Of a stretch of DNA of 30,928 nt, positions 14,562 to 21,922 are shown piece after piece (positions within the stretch are counted from its first letter, which is position 1; every line of letters begins with the position of its first letter). Made by a program: the position numbers and the translations under genes. This DNA is from a virus. The notes under the pieces are model-generated. The model was not told the DNA's origin. It made no database searches and saw only the letters and a program-made list of their open reading frames with translations. The stretch spans positions 1 through 30,928 of IMG/VR virus record IMGVR_UViG_3300027668_000061, one strand, 5' to 3'.

Positions 14562-14750
14562 TTAGTTTTCTAATTCTTCTAATTCAGTAGATATTTTACT
14601 CATTTCTATTTGTATATTTTCTAATTTCTCTGACAAATCCATTTGTTCAAAATCAGTATAAACTACTGTGTTTTTTTCAGTTCTTAAATATTTTTTATTT
14701 AAAGAATTAAACTTCTTATTTAAAGTTTCGATTGTTTTTAAAGTTTTCAT
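14562..14750 (-). CDS. 62-aa coiled-coil protein
   Basis: Taken from the ATG at 14750 (MKTLKTIETLNKKF). An upstream ATG at 14768 lies only 3 bases from the -7 box of promoter B, so it would be outside the transcript. The protein is helical and charged, with heptads in 'MDLSEKLENIQIEMSKIST'. The start region (ACAAATATATTATGAAAAC) is shared with the 122-aa gene at 7676, and the N-terminal codons are alike. Function unknown. Confidence 0.7.
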   Translation of the reverse strand: MKTLKTIETLNKKFNSLNKKYLRTEKNTVVYTDFEQMDLSEKLENIQIEMSKISTELEELEN

Positions 14751-14770
14751 AATATATTTGTTTAACACTT

Positions 14771-14802
14771 CAAAAGTAAAAGAATTTTTTCAATTTACCA
14801 AA
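14771..14802 (-). promoter_or_regulatory. Promoter with 23-bp conserved motif (site B)
   Basis: -7 box TACTTTTG (14778-14771) and -33 box TTTG (14802-14799) at a 20-base spacing, a close match to the Bacteroidota promoter consensus. The 23-bp motif 14793-14771 reads TTGAAAA, AATTCT, TTTACTTTTG. It follows the terminator at 14822-14852 by 20 bases and decides the start at 14750. Confidence 0.65.
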
Positions 14803-14821
14803 CTTTATTTAAAAATAATAC

Positions 14822-14852
14822 AAAAAAAATGCGATTCAATTAAGAACCGCAC
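14822..14852 (-). terminator. Rho-independent terminator after the SSB-like gene
   Basis: On the minus strand GTGCGGTTC (14852-14844) pairs with GAATCGCAT (14837-14829), 9 bp with two G-U pairs and a six-base loop, followed by seven T. Located 22 bases after the stop codon of the gene at 14875. Confidence 0.85.
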
Positions 14853-14874
14853 TAATTTTAAAAGAATTTAATCC

Positions 14875-15138
14875 TTAAAAAGGTAAATCCGATTTAACTT
14901 CTTGAACACCTTCTGAACCTTGTGTTTTAGGTTTCCAAGTATTTAATTCGGCGTAACATTTACCGGATTGTCCACGTTTTAAATCGATATTAACCCAACC
15001 GTTACTATTGTTCGCCTTAATAAATCCAATCGCTTCGTCAACTTTTAACGATACTGACGCCAAAACGAAATCGGGCGCGGAATCATTTCTTTTAACAATA
15101 AAACCATCTGCAAAAACTTTGTCTGTTTGTGTACTCAT
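14875..15138 (-). CDS. Putative single-stranded DNA-binding-like protein
   Basis: 87 aa, beta-rich: 'KVFADGFIVKRNDSAPDFVL' (7-26), 'LASVSLKVDEAIGFI' and 'GWVNIDLKRGQSGKCYAELN'. The C-terminus ends in Asp-Leu-Pro-Phe, like the acidic DxPF tip by which SSB proteins bind partners. It follows the ERF gene by 8 bases and ends at a strong terminator. Similar small proteins lie beside recombinases in other Bacteroidota phages. SSB function is inferred from the tip and context; no OB-fold match was verified. Confidence 0.65.
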   Translation of the reverse strand: MSTQTDKVFADGFIVKRNDSAPDFVLASVSLKVDEAIGFIKANNSNGWVNIDLKRGQSGKCYAELNTWKPKTQGSEGVQEVKSDLPF

Positions 15139-15146
15139 AATATTAA

Positions 15147-15698
15147 CTATTTATTTAAATTAAACTTACTTACTATTTTGTCTTTATATTCTTTTTTCAT
15201 CTTAAAAGTATTTAAAACTTTTTGCGCTTGTACTTCAGTCGATTTTAATGTTGCATTCAACTGCGCTTCCGTTAACCATTTTCGATTATCCGTTTGCACT
15301 TCTTTTAAAGGCGCTTTATCATGGGTGTTTGTACTGTCGGAATCTTTTGTGTCATCGATTAAAAATAAACCGTTTAAAGCGTATTTTCTTGAATAAGAAC
15401 TGCTACTTCCAAAACTTTGCGCAATATCCATTCCTTTCCGATTTGGGTCTATTCCGGCTTGCGCTTTTGTGTGAACTTGGTTTTCGTTATCGGATATAAC
15501 CGCCATAGATTCAACGTAAGTAATACCGTTAACACTATGTATTTCATCTGAAATTGTTAATGTACATTTATACTTATTTAAAAGCGGTTTTACGGCCTCT
15601 AAAATATCTTCGCAACTCCTATAATTATATTTACCAAAGTTATTACGTTGGTTTTTAGGCGCCTTTAATTCAGATTGAATTTTAATTAATTTTTCCAT
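15147..15698 (-). CDS. erf: ERF-family single-strand annealing recombinase
   Basis: 183 aa. The ERF signature is clear: 'LKAPKNQRNNFGKYNYRSCE' (12-31), 'DILEAVKPLLNKYKCTL', and the conserved 'GSSSSYSRKYALNGLFLIDD' (97-116) followed by DTKDSD. ERF proteins anneal complementary single strands and pair with a 5'-3' exonuclease, here the RecE-type gene at 13623, with an SSB-like protein between. The C-terminal tail (130-183) is Lys/Gln-rich and may carry the partner-binding region. It starts 24 bases after the HTH regulator, so it is probably in the same transcript. Confidence 0.92.
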   Translation of the reverse strand: MEKLIKIQSELKAPKNQRNNFGKYNYRSCEDILEAVKPLLNKYKCTLTISDEIHSVNGITYVESMAVISDNENQVHTKAQAGIDPNRKGMDIAQSFGSSSSYSRKYALNGLFLIDDTKDSDSTNTHDKAPLKEVQTDNRKWLTEAQLNATLKSTEVQAQKVLNTFKMKKEYKDKIVSKFNLNK

Positions 15699-15722
15699 TG
15701 TTATAAAGTTTTAGTTTTTGTT

Positions 15723-15920
15723 TTAAATGTTTAGAGTTTCCGAAATTCCTGAAATAATAAAATCGTTATTTTGCAATAAAATAATTTCTGAAATTGTAAA
15801 GGTCATCGGATTTTTAAGACGTGATTTTAAGGTTGGCATCGTGCAACTCAATAACTTACAAACTTCATAACGCCTTAAATTTAGTCGTTTCATTTCTTCT
15901 TTAAATTTTTGTTCAAACAT
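15723..15920 (-). CDS. Small helix-turn-helix protein
   Basis: 65 aa. Residues ~12-50 look like an XRE-type HTH lacking its outer parts: 'LRRYEVCKLLSCTMPTLKSR' (16-35) as the two core helices, then 'PMTFTISEIILLQNN'. First gene of the recombination-replication block, preceded by the 23-bp motif at 15943-15965 and by the tail terminator. It may regulate this promoter and the other copies of the motif; that is an inference. It is too small for a lambda CI-type repressor with an oligomerisation domain. Confidence 0.72.
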   Translation of the reverse strand: MFEQKFKEEMKRLNLRRYEVCKLLSCTMPTLKSRLKNPMTFTISEIILLQNNDFIISGISETLNI

Positions 15921-15942
15921 AATTTTTTGTTTTTATTTAATG

Positions 15943-15965
15943 CAAAACTAAAAATAAATTTTCAA
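15943..15965 (-). promoter_or_regulatory. Promoter/operator with 23-bp conserved motif (site C)
   Basis: On the minus strand TTGAAAA, six bases, TTTAGTTTTG; the -7 box TAGTTTTG lies 23-30 bases before the HTH gene ATG. Same spacing and flanks as sites A and B. There is no TTG at the usual -33 position, so the TTGAAAA half may be a regulator site or an alternative upstream element. Confidence 0.5.
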
Positions 15966-15984
15966 TAAAAAAAATATATAAGCA

Positions 15985-16025
15985 TAAAAAAACCGCCAAA
16001 ATGTTAAAAAAACAAATCGACGGCT
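15985..16025 (-). terminator. Rho-independent terminator after the tail-tip gene
   Basis: On the minus strand AGCCGTC (16025-16019) pairs with GGCGGTT (15997-15991 region) with G-U pairs; inside, TGTT pairs with AACA. At least seven T follow. It separates the tail operon from the HTH/recombination block. Confidence 0.75.
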
Positions 16026-16050
16026 GACAAACAAAACAAAAAAAGTTATT

Positions 16051-18246
16051 TTAATCTGTTATTCTTACGGAAATAGATAAATCATTATCATTGTTAGGAA
16101 GGTGAGAAACAACATTAAACTCCCCGGTTTTCACATTGTAAACCATTCCGTCTATAATTGTCGGTTCGGGGTCCGTTAAAACATTTTTCCAATTAAACCA
16201 AATCTTATTGTTTAAAGTTAAAGGAGTCGGCGTTTTACCTCTAAAGGACCCACTATATCTTGTACAAAATTCACGAAAATCATTCATAATATTTTGATTT
16301 GAGATATTTGTTGCGGTTTTATAATCATTTAAACCCCCGGTTCCATTTGCAAAATCTCGGCTTCTAATCCACGACGTATTAAATGCAACTCCGGGCGCTA
16401 AAACTGAACTAAAACTTTTGGAAGCGCTATAAGAACTTACATCGGTTCTTAATCCGGTTATATTTGTTTTTGATTGAACTTCCGAAGCAAATTCAGAAGT
16501 AACGGTATAAAACTGCGAGTTATTTTGCGAAAACCCTACATTATCAAAAAACGTATTTAAATATCCGGCTCCGGTTTGACCTAAAGCGGTATTAAAAATA
16601 ATTATTTTCAAATATCTTTGTTGATTTGCCGTCCCTTGTCCGTTCCCAAACGGGTTTGTTAATTTTCCTGATAAATTCACAAATTGATTATTTGTAAAAT
16701 TTTCAAAAGAATTTATTACGGATTGAGATTGCCAACTTCCGGAATTTGTATTAAAATAAATATCCGGAGCCGTTCCGATACCTTCGGAATAAATTTGAAA
16801 ACGTATTTCCATCCCTAAAGTTGGAATTGTTGATTCAATAAAAAAAGACATTTCATACTTAATTTCGGGAAATATTGAATTAAAAAGGCTATTCACGTTT
16901 TTTGATGCAATACATTCTAAATTCCCACTTGTAGACGCATTTAATTTAATAGCTTTTGCGCCTTGTTTATCGATTCCGTTTTCTTCAATTACGGCCCTTC
17001 CTGATTGGACCACCCAACCCCCTAAGCCATACTCAAACCCCGGGTTTACATTGTAAAATGATTTTGCAAATTGCGTCGTTTGTAATTCTCTTGTAACACT
17101 TTGTAGCGGTTGTAAAAACTCTCTATTTAAATTATTATTAATTGGTACCAAATGTTTTGGCGCAATTTGAACCGGTGCATTATTTTCGGTTTGTTGAAAC
17201 ACGCCCAAATAATTATATCGAGGCGAAAGGATAAATTCATTCTCTAAAGAATTTAAACGTCGCGTAATATTTTCACGAATATTTGTAATTGGTGATTGCG
17301 TTGTGTTTCCGTTTCTAATATTTAATTTAATAGTTGAATCAAAATTATTTGAATTTTCAACAATGTACCATTTACCAAAAGATTGGTAAATTCTCATATT
17401 ATACATTGTTAATATAAGTTCTAATTGTTTTTTTGCAGTATATAAATTTAAACCATCAACTAATTCGAATTTTTGCGTTTCTAAAGTTACCTGATTCGGA
17501 TATGTTCCGGTTCCGCCACTTGTTACAAAGTTTAAATCATTGATAAAAACAATATCTAAATCTAAATCTAAATTTTGTAATATTTGCGAAATTCTTTGTA
17601 AGTCTGTTAATCCTAAATTTGTAACCCCTTCAACATAAGGCGTAATAGGTGAATTGTAATTTCCTAAAGTCCCAATACCATCAAACGCATTAAATGAGAT
17701 ACTAAAGGGCGTTGTAGTCATTCGTTCTCTAAATCTATCGACAACTAACCAACCAACCCAATAGTCGGCCCATACATTAACACGCTCGTCATTTATTGCA
17801 TTTGAAACACAACTTAAGGATTCAACAAAACCCTCGTCATTGTTTATTCTGTTATTGTATTCGGTTGAAATTTTATAAAAATAATCACCAAAAAATGCAT
17901 CAACACATTCTAACGATTCATAAATTCCGGCGTTTGCAATAACTCTATTCGCATATGTTTCGGAAATACTTTTTGAATATGAAACTTTAACTTTGTATTG
18001 TCGCTCATCAAATTTATAAAAATCATCATATTTAACCGTATCGGTAACCATTAAATTTAAGGTACATTGTGAACCTATTAATGGCTTATAGAACTCATCT
18101 TTTGCGCTCCATTTTATTGTGACCGGATTAGCGCCACCTATCATTGGTAAAACTACTCCGGTGTAGTTTTTGGATAATATTTCAACTTTTTTTCCGTACC
18201 CTAAAACATCGGAAAATTCTAATCTATATTTTACGCCGTAAGCCAT
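16051..18246 (-). CDS. Tail-tip/baseplate protein with internal carbohydrate-binding-like domain
   Basis: 731 aa. The N-terminus ('MAYGVKYRLEFSDVLGYGKK') and residues to ~390 follow the pattern of Bacteroidota phage tail-tip proteins encoded after the tape measure, with 'ELILTMYNMRIYQSFGKWYI' near 276-295. Residues ~398-575 look like an inserted jelly-roll of the CBM_4_9 type: 'NVNPGFEYGLGGWVVQSG' (399-416), 'GAKAIKLNAST', and 'YLNTFFDNVGFSQ' (562-574). The C-terminal part (575-731) returns to tail-tip-like sequence. It probably forms the distal end of the tail and may bind host surface glycan. It starts 12 bases after the tape measure stop. Confidence 0.8.
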   Translation of the reverse strand: MAYGVKYRLEFSDVLGYGKKVEILSKNYTGVVLPMIGGANPVTIKWSAKDEFYKPLIGSQCTLNLMVTDTVKYDDFYKFDERQYKVKVSYSKSISETYANRVIANAGIYESLECVDAFFGDYFYKISTEYNNRINNDEGFVESLSCVSNAINDERVNVWADYWVGWLVVDRFRERMTTTPFSISFNAFDGIGTLGNYNSPITPYVEGVTNLGLTDLQRISQILQNLDLDLDIVFINDLNFVTSGGTGTYPNQVTLETQKFELVDGLNLYTAKKQLELILTMYNMRIYQSFGKWYIVENSNNFDSTIKLNIRNGNTTQSPITNIRENITRRLNSLENEFILSPRYNYLGVFQQTENNAPVQIAPKHLVPINNNLNREFLQPLQSVTRELQTTQFAKSFYNVNPGFEYGLGGWVVQSGRAVIEENGIDKQGAKAIKLNASTSGNLECIASKNVNSLFNSIFPEIKYEMSFFIESTIPTLGMEIRFQIYSEGIGTAPDIYFNTNSGSWQSQSVINSFENFTNNQFVNLSGKLTNPFGNGQGTANQQRYLKIIIFNTALGQTGAGYLNTFFDNVGFSQNNSQFYTVTSEFASEVQSKTNITGLRTDVSSYSASKSFSSVLAPGVAFNTSWIRSRDFANGTGGLNDYKTATNISNQNIMNDFREFCTRYSGSFRGKTPTPLTLNNKIWFNWKNVLTDPEPTIIDGMVYNVKTGEFNVVSHLPNNDNDLSISVRITD

Positions 18247-18258
18247 TATTTATTTTGT

Positions 18259-21081
18259 TTAGTATAATCTATTTGCCGTATCGTTTGCGCGTTCTATTGC
18301 AATTAATAAATCTTGACCTTCTAAGCGTATTTGTCCGCCAACTGTTACGTTAGTAGTACCGCCGCTTTTATCAATCATTCCTTGCAATTTATTTAATGGT
18401 GCGATAACTTCCGGATTTGATTTTGCGCCCGGATATTCCCCAACTAATCCCATTGTAGGACCGGATACAATACCACCTTTAGCAAATGCAGTCGCACCGC
18501 CACCGCCTGAACCAATTTTTCCGGCTTGCGAACTTGCAAACGCTCCTAATGCTAGCAATGCAACACCGGCCGCAATTGCACCAACTCCCTTAAATACAAG
18601 TAAAGATTCTTTGATTTTTTCAATACCAATACCAATTCCAATTGATAATTTCCCCATTTGCGAAGCCATATTTCCGATTGTCTTTAAAACAACCTTTGAC
18701 AAACTTTGCGCTAAATTTCCACCGCTTGACAATGCTTTACCTAAAGCCTGACCAATTCCAACCGCTAAGTCATTTAATCCGCCGGTTATAATTGAATTCA
18801 TGCCTTCGTTAAAAGCTAAGGCCTTTTCCATTGCTGACGCTCTTTGTTCGTCGTTTACTAATGCTACGGCTTCACCTTGTGCCTTTAATAATTCAACCGT
18901 TGATAACCCGTTTTCTGTCGCTAATCTAATTAAATCCTGATAATGTAACTTTATTCTTTGAATTTCTAATTTTTTACGTTCCGCATCACTTGAATGTGTA
19001 GAATCGGCAATTCTTTGTTTTATTTCTAAAAGTCTATTTTCTTCGTCCGATTCGATTTTTGCTAATGACGCCGTTTTTGCTTTTAATAAAGCCTTTTGTT
19101 TTTCCGCGTCTCCTTTAGCTGCTTTTATTAAATCGTTATAATACTTTGTTTTTTCTTGTTTTAGCGCCTTATGTGCTAATTTTTCGTTTGTTATAAGCGC
19201 TTTATTTATCTCATCGCTAATAGCCTTTATTTTTTCCGCGGCTTCAGGGTCTATAACGGGAGTTATTTTAAATTTAGAGCCTTTTGGTCCACCATTACTA
19301 TTACTACTGTCACCGGTTCCGACAACGGTTCCGCCACTATCTGAAGTTTCGGCCTTTGGTACAACTTCGGCCTCAACTTTTATTCTTTCAATTGTTTTTT
19401 TCTTAATAGAATCGTTAAAATTATCGACAACCGTATTCGCTAAGACTTTAGCATTTGATTTTACGCCATCTAATGCGTCTGAAACACCACCACTTAACGC
19501 ATCGCCTATTCCTGAAAAACCCTTTTTTATTCTTTTAGTGTCTAGCGTAAAAATACCTATTAAGATATCGCCCACACTTCCCAAAACTTTTAATGCTGCT
19601 TTTCCGTACGCTTTAATTATAGCAATTAAACTTTTAAAAACAAATTTAGCAACTGCAAACAAAGTCTTAAATCTAAAAATAAGGTTACTAATTGCAAACT
19701 GCAAAGGCAAAACATTGTTATATAAATCAATGAAATAATTAGCAATGCCAATAATTATTTTTTTTATTGGTTTCCAAAATGTAATAATCACCGCAGCTAC
19801 CGCCGTTAATCCTATTATAATTAAACCTACCGGCCCCATCATCAAAGTAATTGCCGCACCTATTGCCGGCGCCATCGTTAATAAAGTCCCAAGTACAAGA
19901 AGTACGGGACCAATTGCCGCAACAATTCCAACAAATGCAAGTATCATTTTCTTAGACCTTGCTGAAAGACTGTTAAAAGAATCGCTTAAACGCGTAAAAA
20001 ATGCGCCTATTTTTTCAATTGCCGGTGCTACCGAAACTAATATAACTTGACCAATTCCTAACAATGATGATTTCATTGCGTTTAATCCTTTTGTCATCTT
20101 AAAAGACGCGGCTTTCGAAGTCGCTTCAAACGCTTTATCTGTGGCACCCATTGAGTTAGATAATGCGCCAAACAATCGACGATTATCTTCTAATCCCGCA
20201 CCCGTTAAATCTAAAACCCCTTTTAATGCTCTAATATTTGGAAAAATTGCCGTTGTATCTTGGCCGGTTTGTTTTAACCCGCTTTGTAACATTTCTAACG
20301 TTTGCAAAAGTCCGTCATCTCTCAATGATTTTTGGACGCTTTCCGTTGTCATGCCCATTTGTGCCAACGCTGCAACCGCTCCCGTAGTTGGTTTCTTTAT
20401 AGACGCTAAAATTGCGTTTAACTGTGTTGCACCTTCTGACGCATTGGTTCCGGTTTTACTCATTGCAGCCATTGCCGCACCTATTTGGTCAAAACTAACA
20501 CCCATATTTGAGGCGATAGGAATAACACCACCCATCGCGCCCGCTAATTGAGACGCTTCTAATTTACCTTCTCGAACCGCAGCCGTTAATATATCGGTTG
20601 CACCGGATGCGCTTAAATTTTCCGCTCCGTACGCATTTAATGCCGACGTTGATAAATCCGCGATTGTTTTCGTATCACCTAATCCAACCGCTGCAGCCTT
20701 TAAAGACATGTTTAAGACGTCCATTGCATCAGAACCACGTAAACCCGCCGAAGTTATAAAGAAAAGCGCTTCGGCGGCATCATTTGCACTTTGTCCCGTA
20801 TCAACCGCCATTTTTTTAGCAGTTTCACCCATTTTGGAAACCTCACCTTCAGCAACTCCAACTAACGCCGTTATTGACGTCATTGATTTATCAAAATCAA
20901 ACGCCATTTTTGTAGCCGCAGCACCTACCGCAACTAACGGCAACGTTAATGACATTGTCATTTTTTTACCGGTTGCCTTCATTTTAGTACCAAAGGCCGA
21001 AAGTTTGGCGCTTGCGCCTTTAATTGCAGTATTTAACCCCGAGGCGTCTCCGGTTATTTTTACTCTTAAATTTTCGCTCAT
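18259..21081 (-). CDS. Tail tape measure protein, TP901 type
   Basis: 940 aa, the longest gene. Residues ~1-60 contain 'LRVKITGDASGLNTAIKGAS'; residues 60-350 match the TP901 core: 'FDFDKSMTSITALVGVAEGE' (62-81), 'GQSANDAAEALFFITSAGLR', 'LEASQLAGAMGGVIPIASNM', 'TGTNASEGATQLNAIL'. Hydrophobic segments cluster at ~380-440, then coiled-coil Lys/Glu-rich helices (~600-740) and a Gly/Ala-rich end. It sets tail length and helps DNA entry. It follows the chaperone pair, as in other siphoviruses. Plus-strand open frames inside are shadows. Confidence 0.95.
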   Translation of the reverse strand: MSENLRVKITGDASGLNTAIKGASAKLSAFGTKMKATGKKMTMSLTLPLVAVGAAATKMAFDFDKSMTSITALVGVAEGEVSKMGETAKKMAVDTGQSANDAAEALFFITSAGLRGSDAMDVLNMSLKAAAVGLGDTKTIADLSTSALNAYGAENLSASGATDILTAAVREGKLEASQLAGAMGGVIPIASNMGVSFDQIGAAMAAMSKTGTNASEGATQLNAILASIKKPTTGAVAALAQMGMTTESVQKSLRDDGLLQTLEMLQSGLKQTGQDTTAIFPNIRALKGVLDLTGAGLEDNRRLFGALSNSMGATDKAFEATSKAASFKMTKGLNAMKSSLLGIGQVILVSVAPAIEKIGAFFTRLSDSFNSLSARSKKMILAFVGIVAAIGPVLLVLGTLLTMAPAIGAAITLMMGPVGLIIIGLTAVAAVIITFWKPIKKIIIGIANYFIDLYNNVLPLQFAISNLIFRFKTLFAVAKFVFKSLIAIIKAYGKAALKVLGSVGDILIGIFTLDTKRIKKGFSGIGDALSGGVSDALDGVKSNAKVLANTVVDNFNDSIKKKTIERIKVEAEVVPKAETSDSGGTVVGTGDSSNSNGGPKGSKFKITPVIDPEAAEKIKAISDEINKALITNEKLAHKALKQEKTKYYNDLIKAAKGDAEKQKALLKAKTASLAKIESDEENRLLEIKQRIADSTHSSDAERKKLEIQRIKLHYQDLIRLATENGLSTVELLKAQGEAVALVNDEQRASAMEKALAFNEGMNSIITGGLNDLAVGIGQALGKALSSGGNLAQSLSKVVLKTIGNMASQMGKLSIGIGIGIEKIKESLLVFKGVGAIAAGVALLALGAFASSQAGKIGSGGGGATAFAKGGIVSGPTMGLVGEYPGAKSNPEVIAPLNKLQGMIDKSGGTTNVTVGGQIRLEGQDLLIAIERANDTANRLY

Positions 21082-21101
21082 AATATGTATATGTAGTAAG
21101 G

Positions 21102-21109
21102 CAAAAATA
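21102..21109 (-). promoter_or_regulatory. Candidate -7 box, TATTTTTG, before tape measure
   Basis: TAnnTTTG match 21 bases before the tape measure ATG, immediately after the terminator at 21111-21144. No TTG at -33, since that position falls in the terminator loop. May let the tape measure be transcribed separately. Confidence 0.3.
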
Positions 21110-21110
21110 C

Positions 21111-21144
21111 AAAAAAAAAGACGCCCTATCCGAACGTCTTTTTT
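21111..21144 (-). terminator. Rho-independent terminator after the tail chaperones
   Basis: On the minus strand AAAAAAGACG (21144-21135) pairs with CGTCTTTTTT (21123-21114), a perfect 10-bp stem with an 11-base loop, ending in nine T in all. The stem is symmetrical and could also work on the plus strand. It overlaps the chaperone stop region and may attenuate transcription into the tape measure. Confidence 0.8.
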
Positions 21145-21482
21145 ACTGTCATTTTATTATATTTTTCGGAAAACGCTTCCATTTGTTTAATAGTTGATTT
21201 TGGTGCGTCCCTTTTCTTTTTTCTTAAATTATCAATAGGCAACTCAAATAAATCGTGAGGCTTTAACATTTGCGATTTTTTTTCACATTGGACATTATAA
21301 ATCATCGATGCCAAATATCGAGTTTGCTCCCAATTTAAATTTGTTTTACTATGGTACGCTTCAGCCATTAAAGCATTTTCGCGCCACGTTTGCCGCCAAA
21401 AATTATCAGGCAAAACCCCAATTTGCCCAATATAATAATCGGTTAAAGTTTCAAAATTTATTGTTTCTTTGACGGCTTCGGC
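21126..21482 (-). CDS. Tail assembly chaperone, frameshift-encoded C-terminal part (gpT-like)
   Basis: This frame has no good start of its own: the only candidate near the conserved part is TTG at 21413. Instead it stays open upstream through the end of the gene at 21458-21838 in the -1 frame, joining at the slippery site 21482-21488. The extension encodes 'ETINFETLTDYYIGQIGVL' just before 'PDNFWRQTWRENALMAEAYH', which reads as one domain. The fusion product would be about 237 aa (119 + 118). In lambda the GT fusion bridges the tape measure and tail tube during assembly. It lies directly before the tape measure, as expected. Confidence 0.82.
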   Translation of the reverse strand, partial: AEAVKETINFETLTDYYIGQIGVLPDNFWRQTWRENALMAEAYHSKTNLNWEQTRYLASMIYNVQCEKKSQMLKPHDLFELPIDNLRKKKRDAPKSTIKQMEAFSEKYNKMTVKKTFG

Positions 21483-21838
21483 TTTCCCGGAATTTTTGAT
21501 TCGGCCGGCGCTAATGCGTTACCTAAAATTTTTGATTCCGACATTGTTTCGACAATACCATTAATTGTATCGGCGTCGATTTCGTCCATCCATTGACCGA
21601 CTGAATAAACATTGTAATCAACTTCATTACTATTTTCTAAGTCGTAAGCCAAAGCCGCGGAATAGATTAAAGACCTTAAAGCATTAATTGAAATTCCTGA
21701 TTCGAAAACTGAGCCAATTTCTTGTAATGAAATATTCATTTGTTCGGTAAATTCCGACCAAAAATTCATTGAAAAATGTAGTGTTTTCTTTTTTCCGTTT
21801 ACGGTTATATCAATATAACCTCTTTTTTTGTTTGTCAT
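21458..21838 (-). CDS. Tail assembly chaperone, short form (gpG-like)
   Basis: 126 aa: 'GYIDITVNGKKKTLHFSMNF' then a helical core ('SEFTEQMNISLQEIGSVFES', 'LRSLIYSAALAYDLEN') and a Lys/Pro-rich tail (104-126). Small acidic-core helical proteins at this place, between tail tube and tape measure, are the gpG-type chaperones that coat the tape measure during tail assembly. A GGGAAAG site at codons 118-119 lets some ribosomes enter the -1 frame. A terminator precedes it (21867-21898), so its promoter must lie in the 29-bp gap or read-through occurs. Confidence 0.82.
   Translation of the reverse strand: MTNKKRGYIDITVNGKKKTLHFSMNFWSEFTEQMNISLQEIGSVFESGISINALRSLIYSAALAYDLENSNEVDYNVYSVGQWMDEIDADTINGIVETMSESKILGNALAPAESKIPGKPKPSKKQ
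21482..21488 (-). promoter_or_regulatory. -1 ribosomal frameshift site, GGGAAAG
   Basis: Read in the chaperone frame as G GGA AAG (codons 118-119), the X XXY YYZ layout, and identical to the lambda gpG/gpT slippery heptamer. After the slip, reading continues in the frame of the 21126 gene without a stop to 21126. It sits 22 bases before the zero-frame stop. A GCC-rich stretch follows, but no clear downstream pseudoknot was found. Confidence 0.85.
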
Positions 21839-21866
21839 TTTTTAAAAGATTTGATTAATAAAAATA

Positions 21867-21898
21867 AAAAGGCATCGCAAAAAAATACGGTGCCTTTT
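21867..21898 (-). terminator. Rho-independent terminator after the tail tube gene
   Basis: On the minus strand AAAAGGCACCG (21898-21888) pairs with CGATGCCTTTT (21877-21867), 11 bp with one C-A mismatch and a ten-base loop, followed by a T-rich tail (TATTTTTATT). It lies 25 bases after the tail tube stop codon. High tail tube expression with a sharp stop is typical. Confidence 0.82.
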
Positions 21899-21922
21899 AT
21901 TATGTAAAAACTAAAAATAAAT

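Noticed and set aside
14530-14610. A tRNA gene
   Set aside because: Only the T-arm is convincing; there is no D-arm, proper anticodon arm or space for them, and the 5' part is coding sequence.
19538-21190. Several long plus-strand frames opposite the tape measure gene
   Set aside because: They mirror the Ala/Thr-rich tape measure codons; their Pro/Ile/Thr-rich products have no domain pattern. Unidirectional gene layout argues against them.
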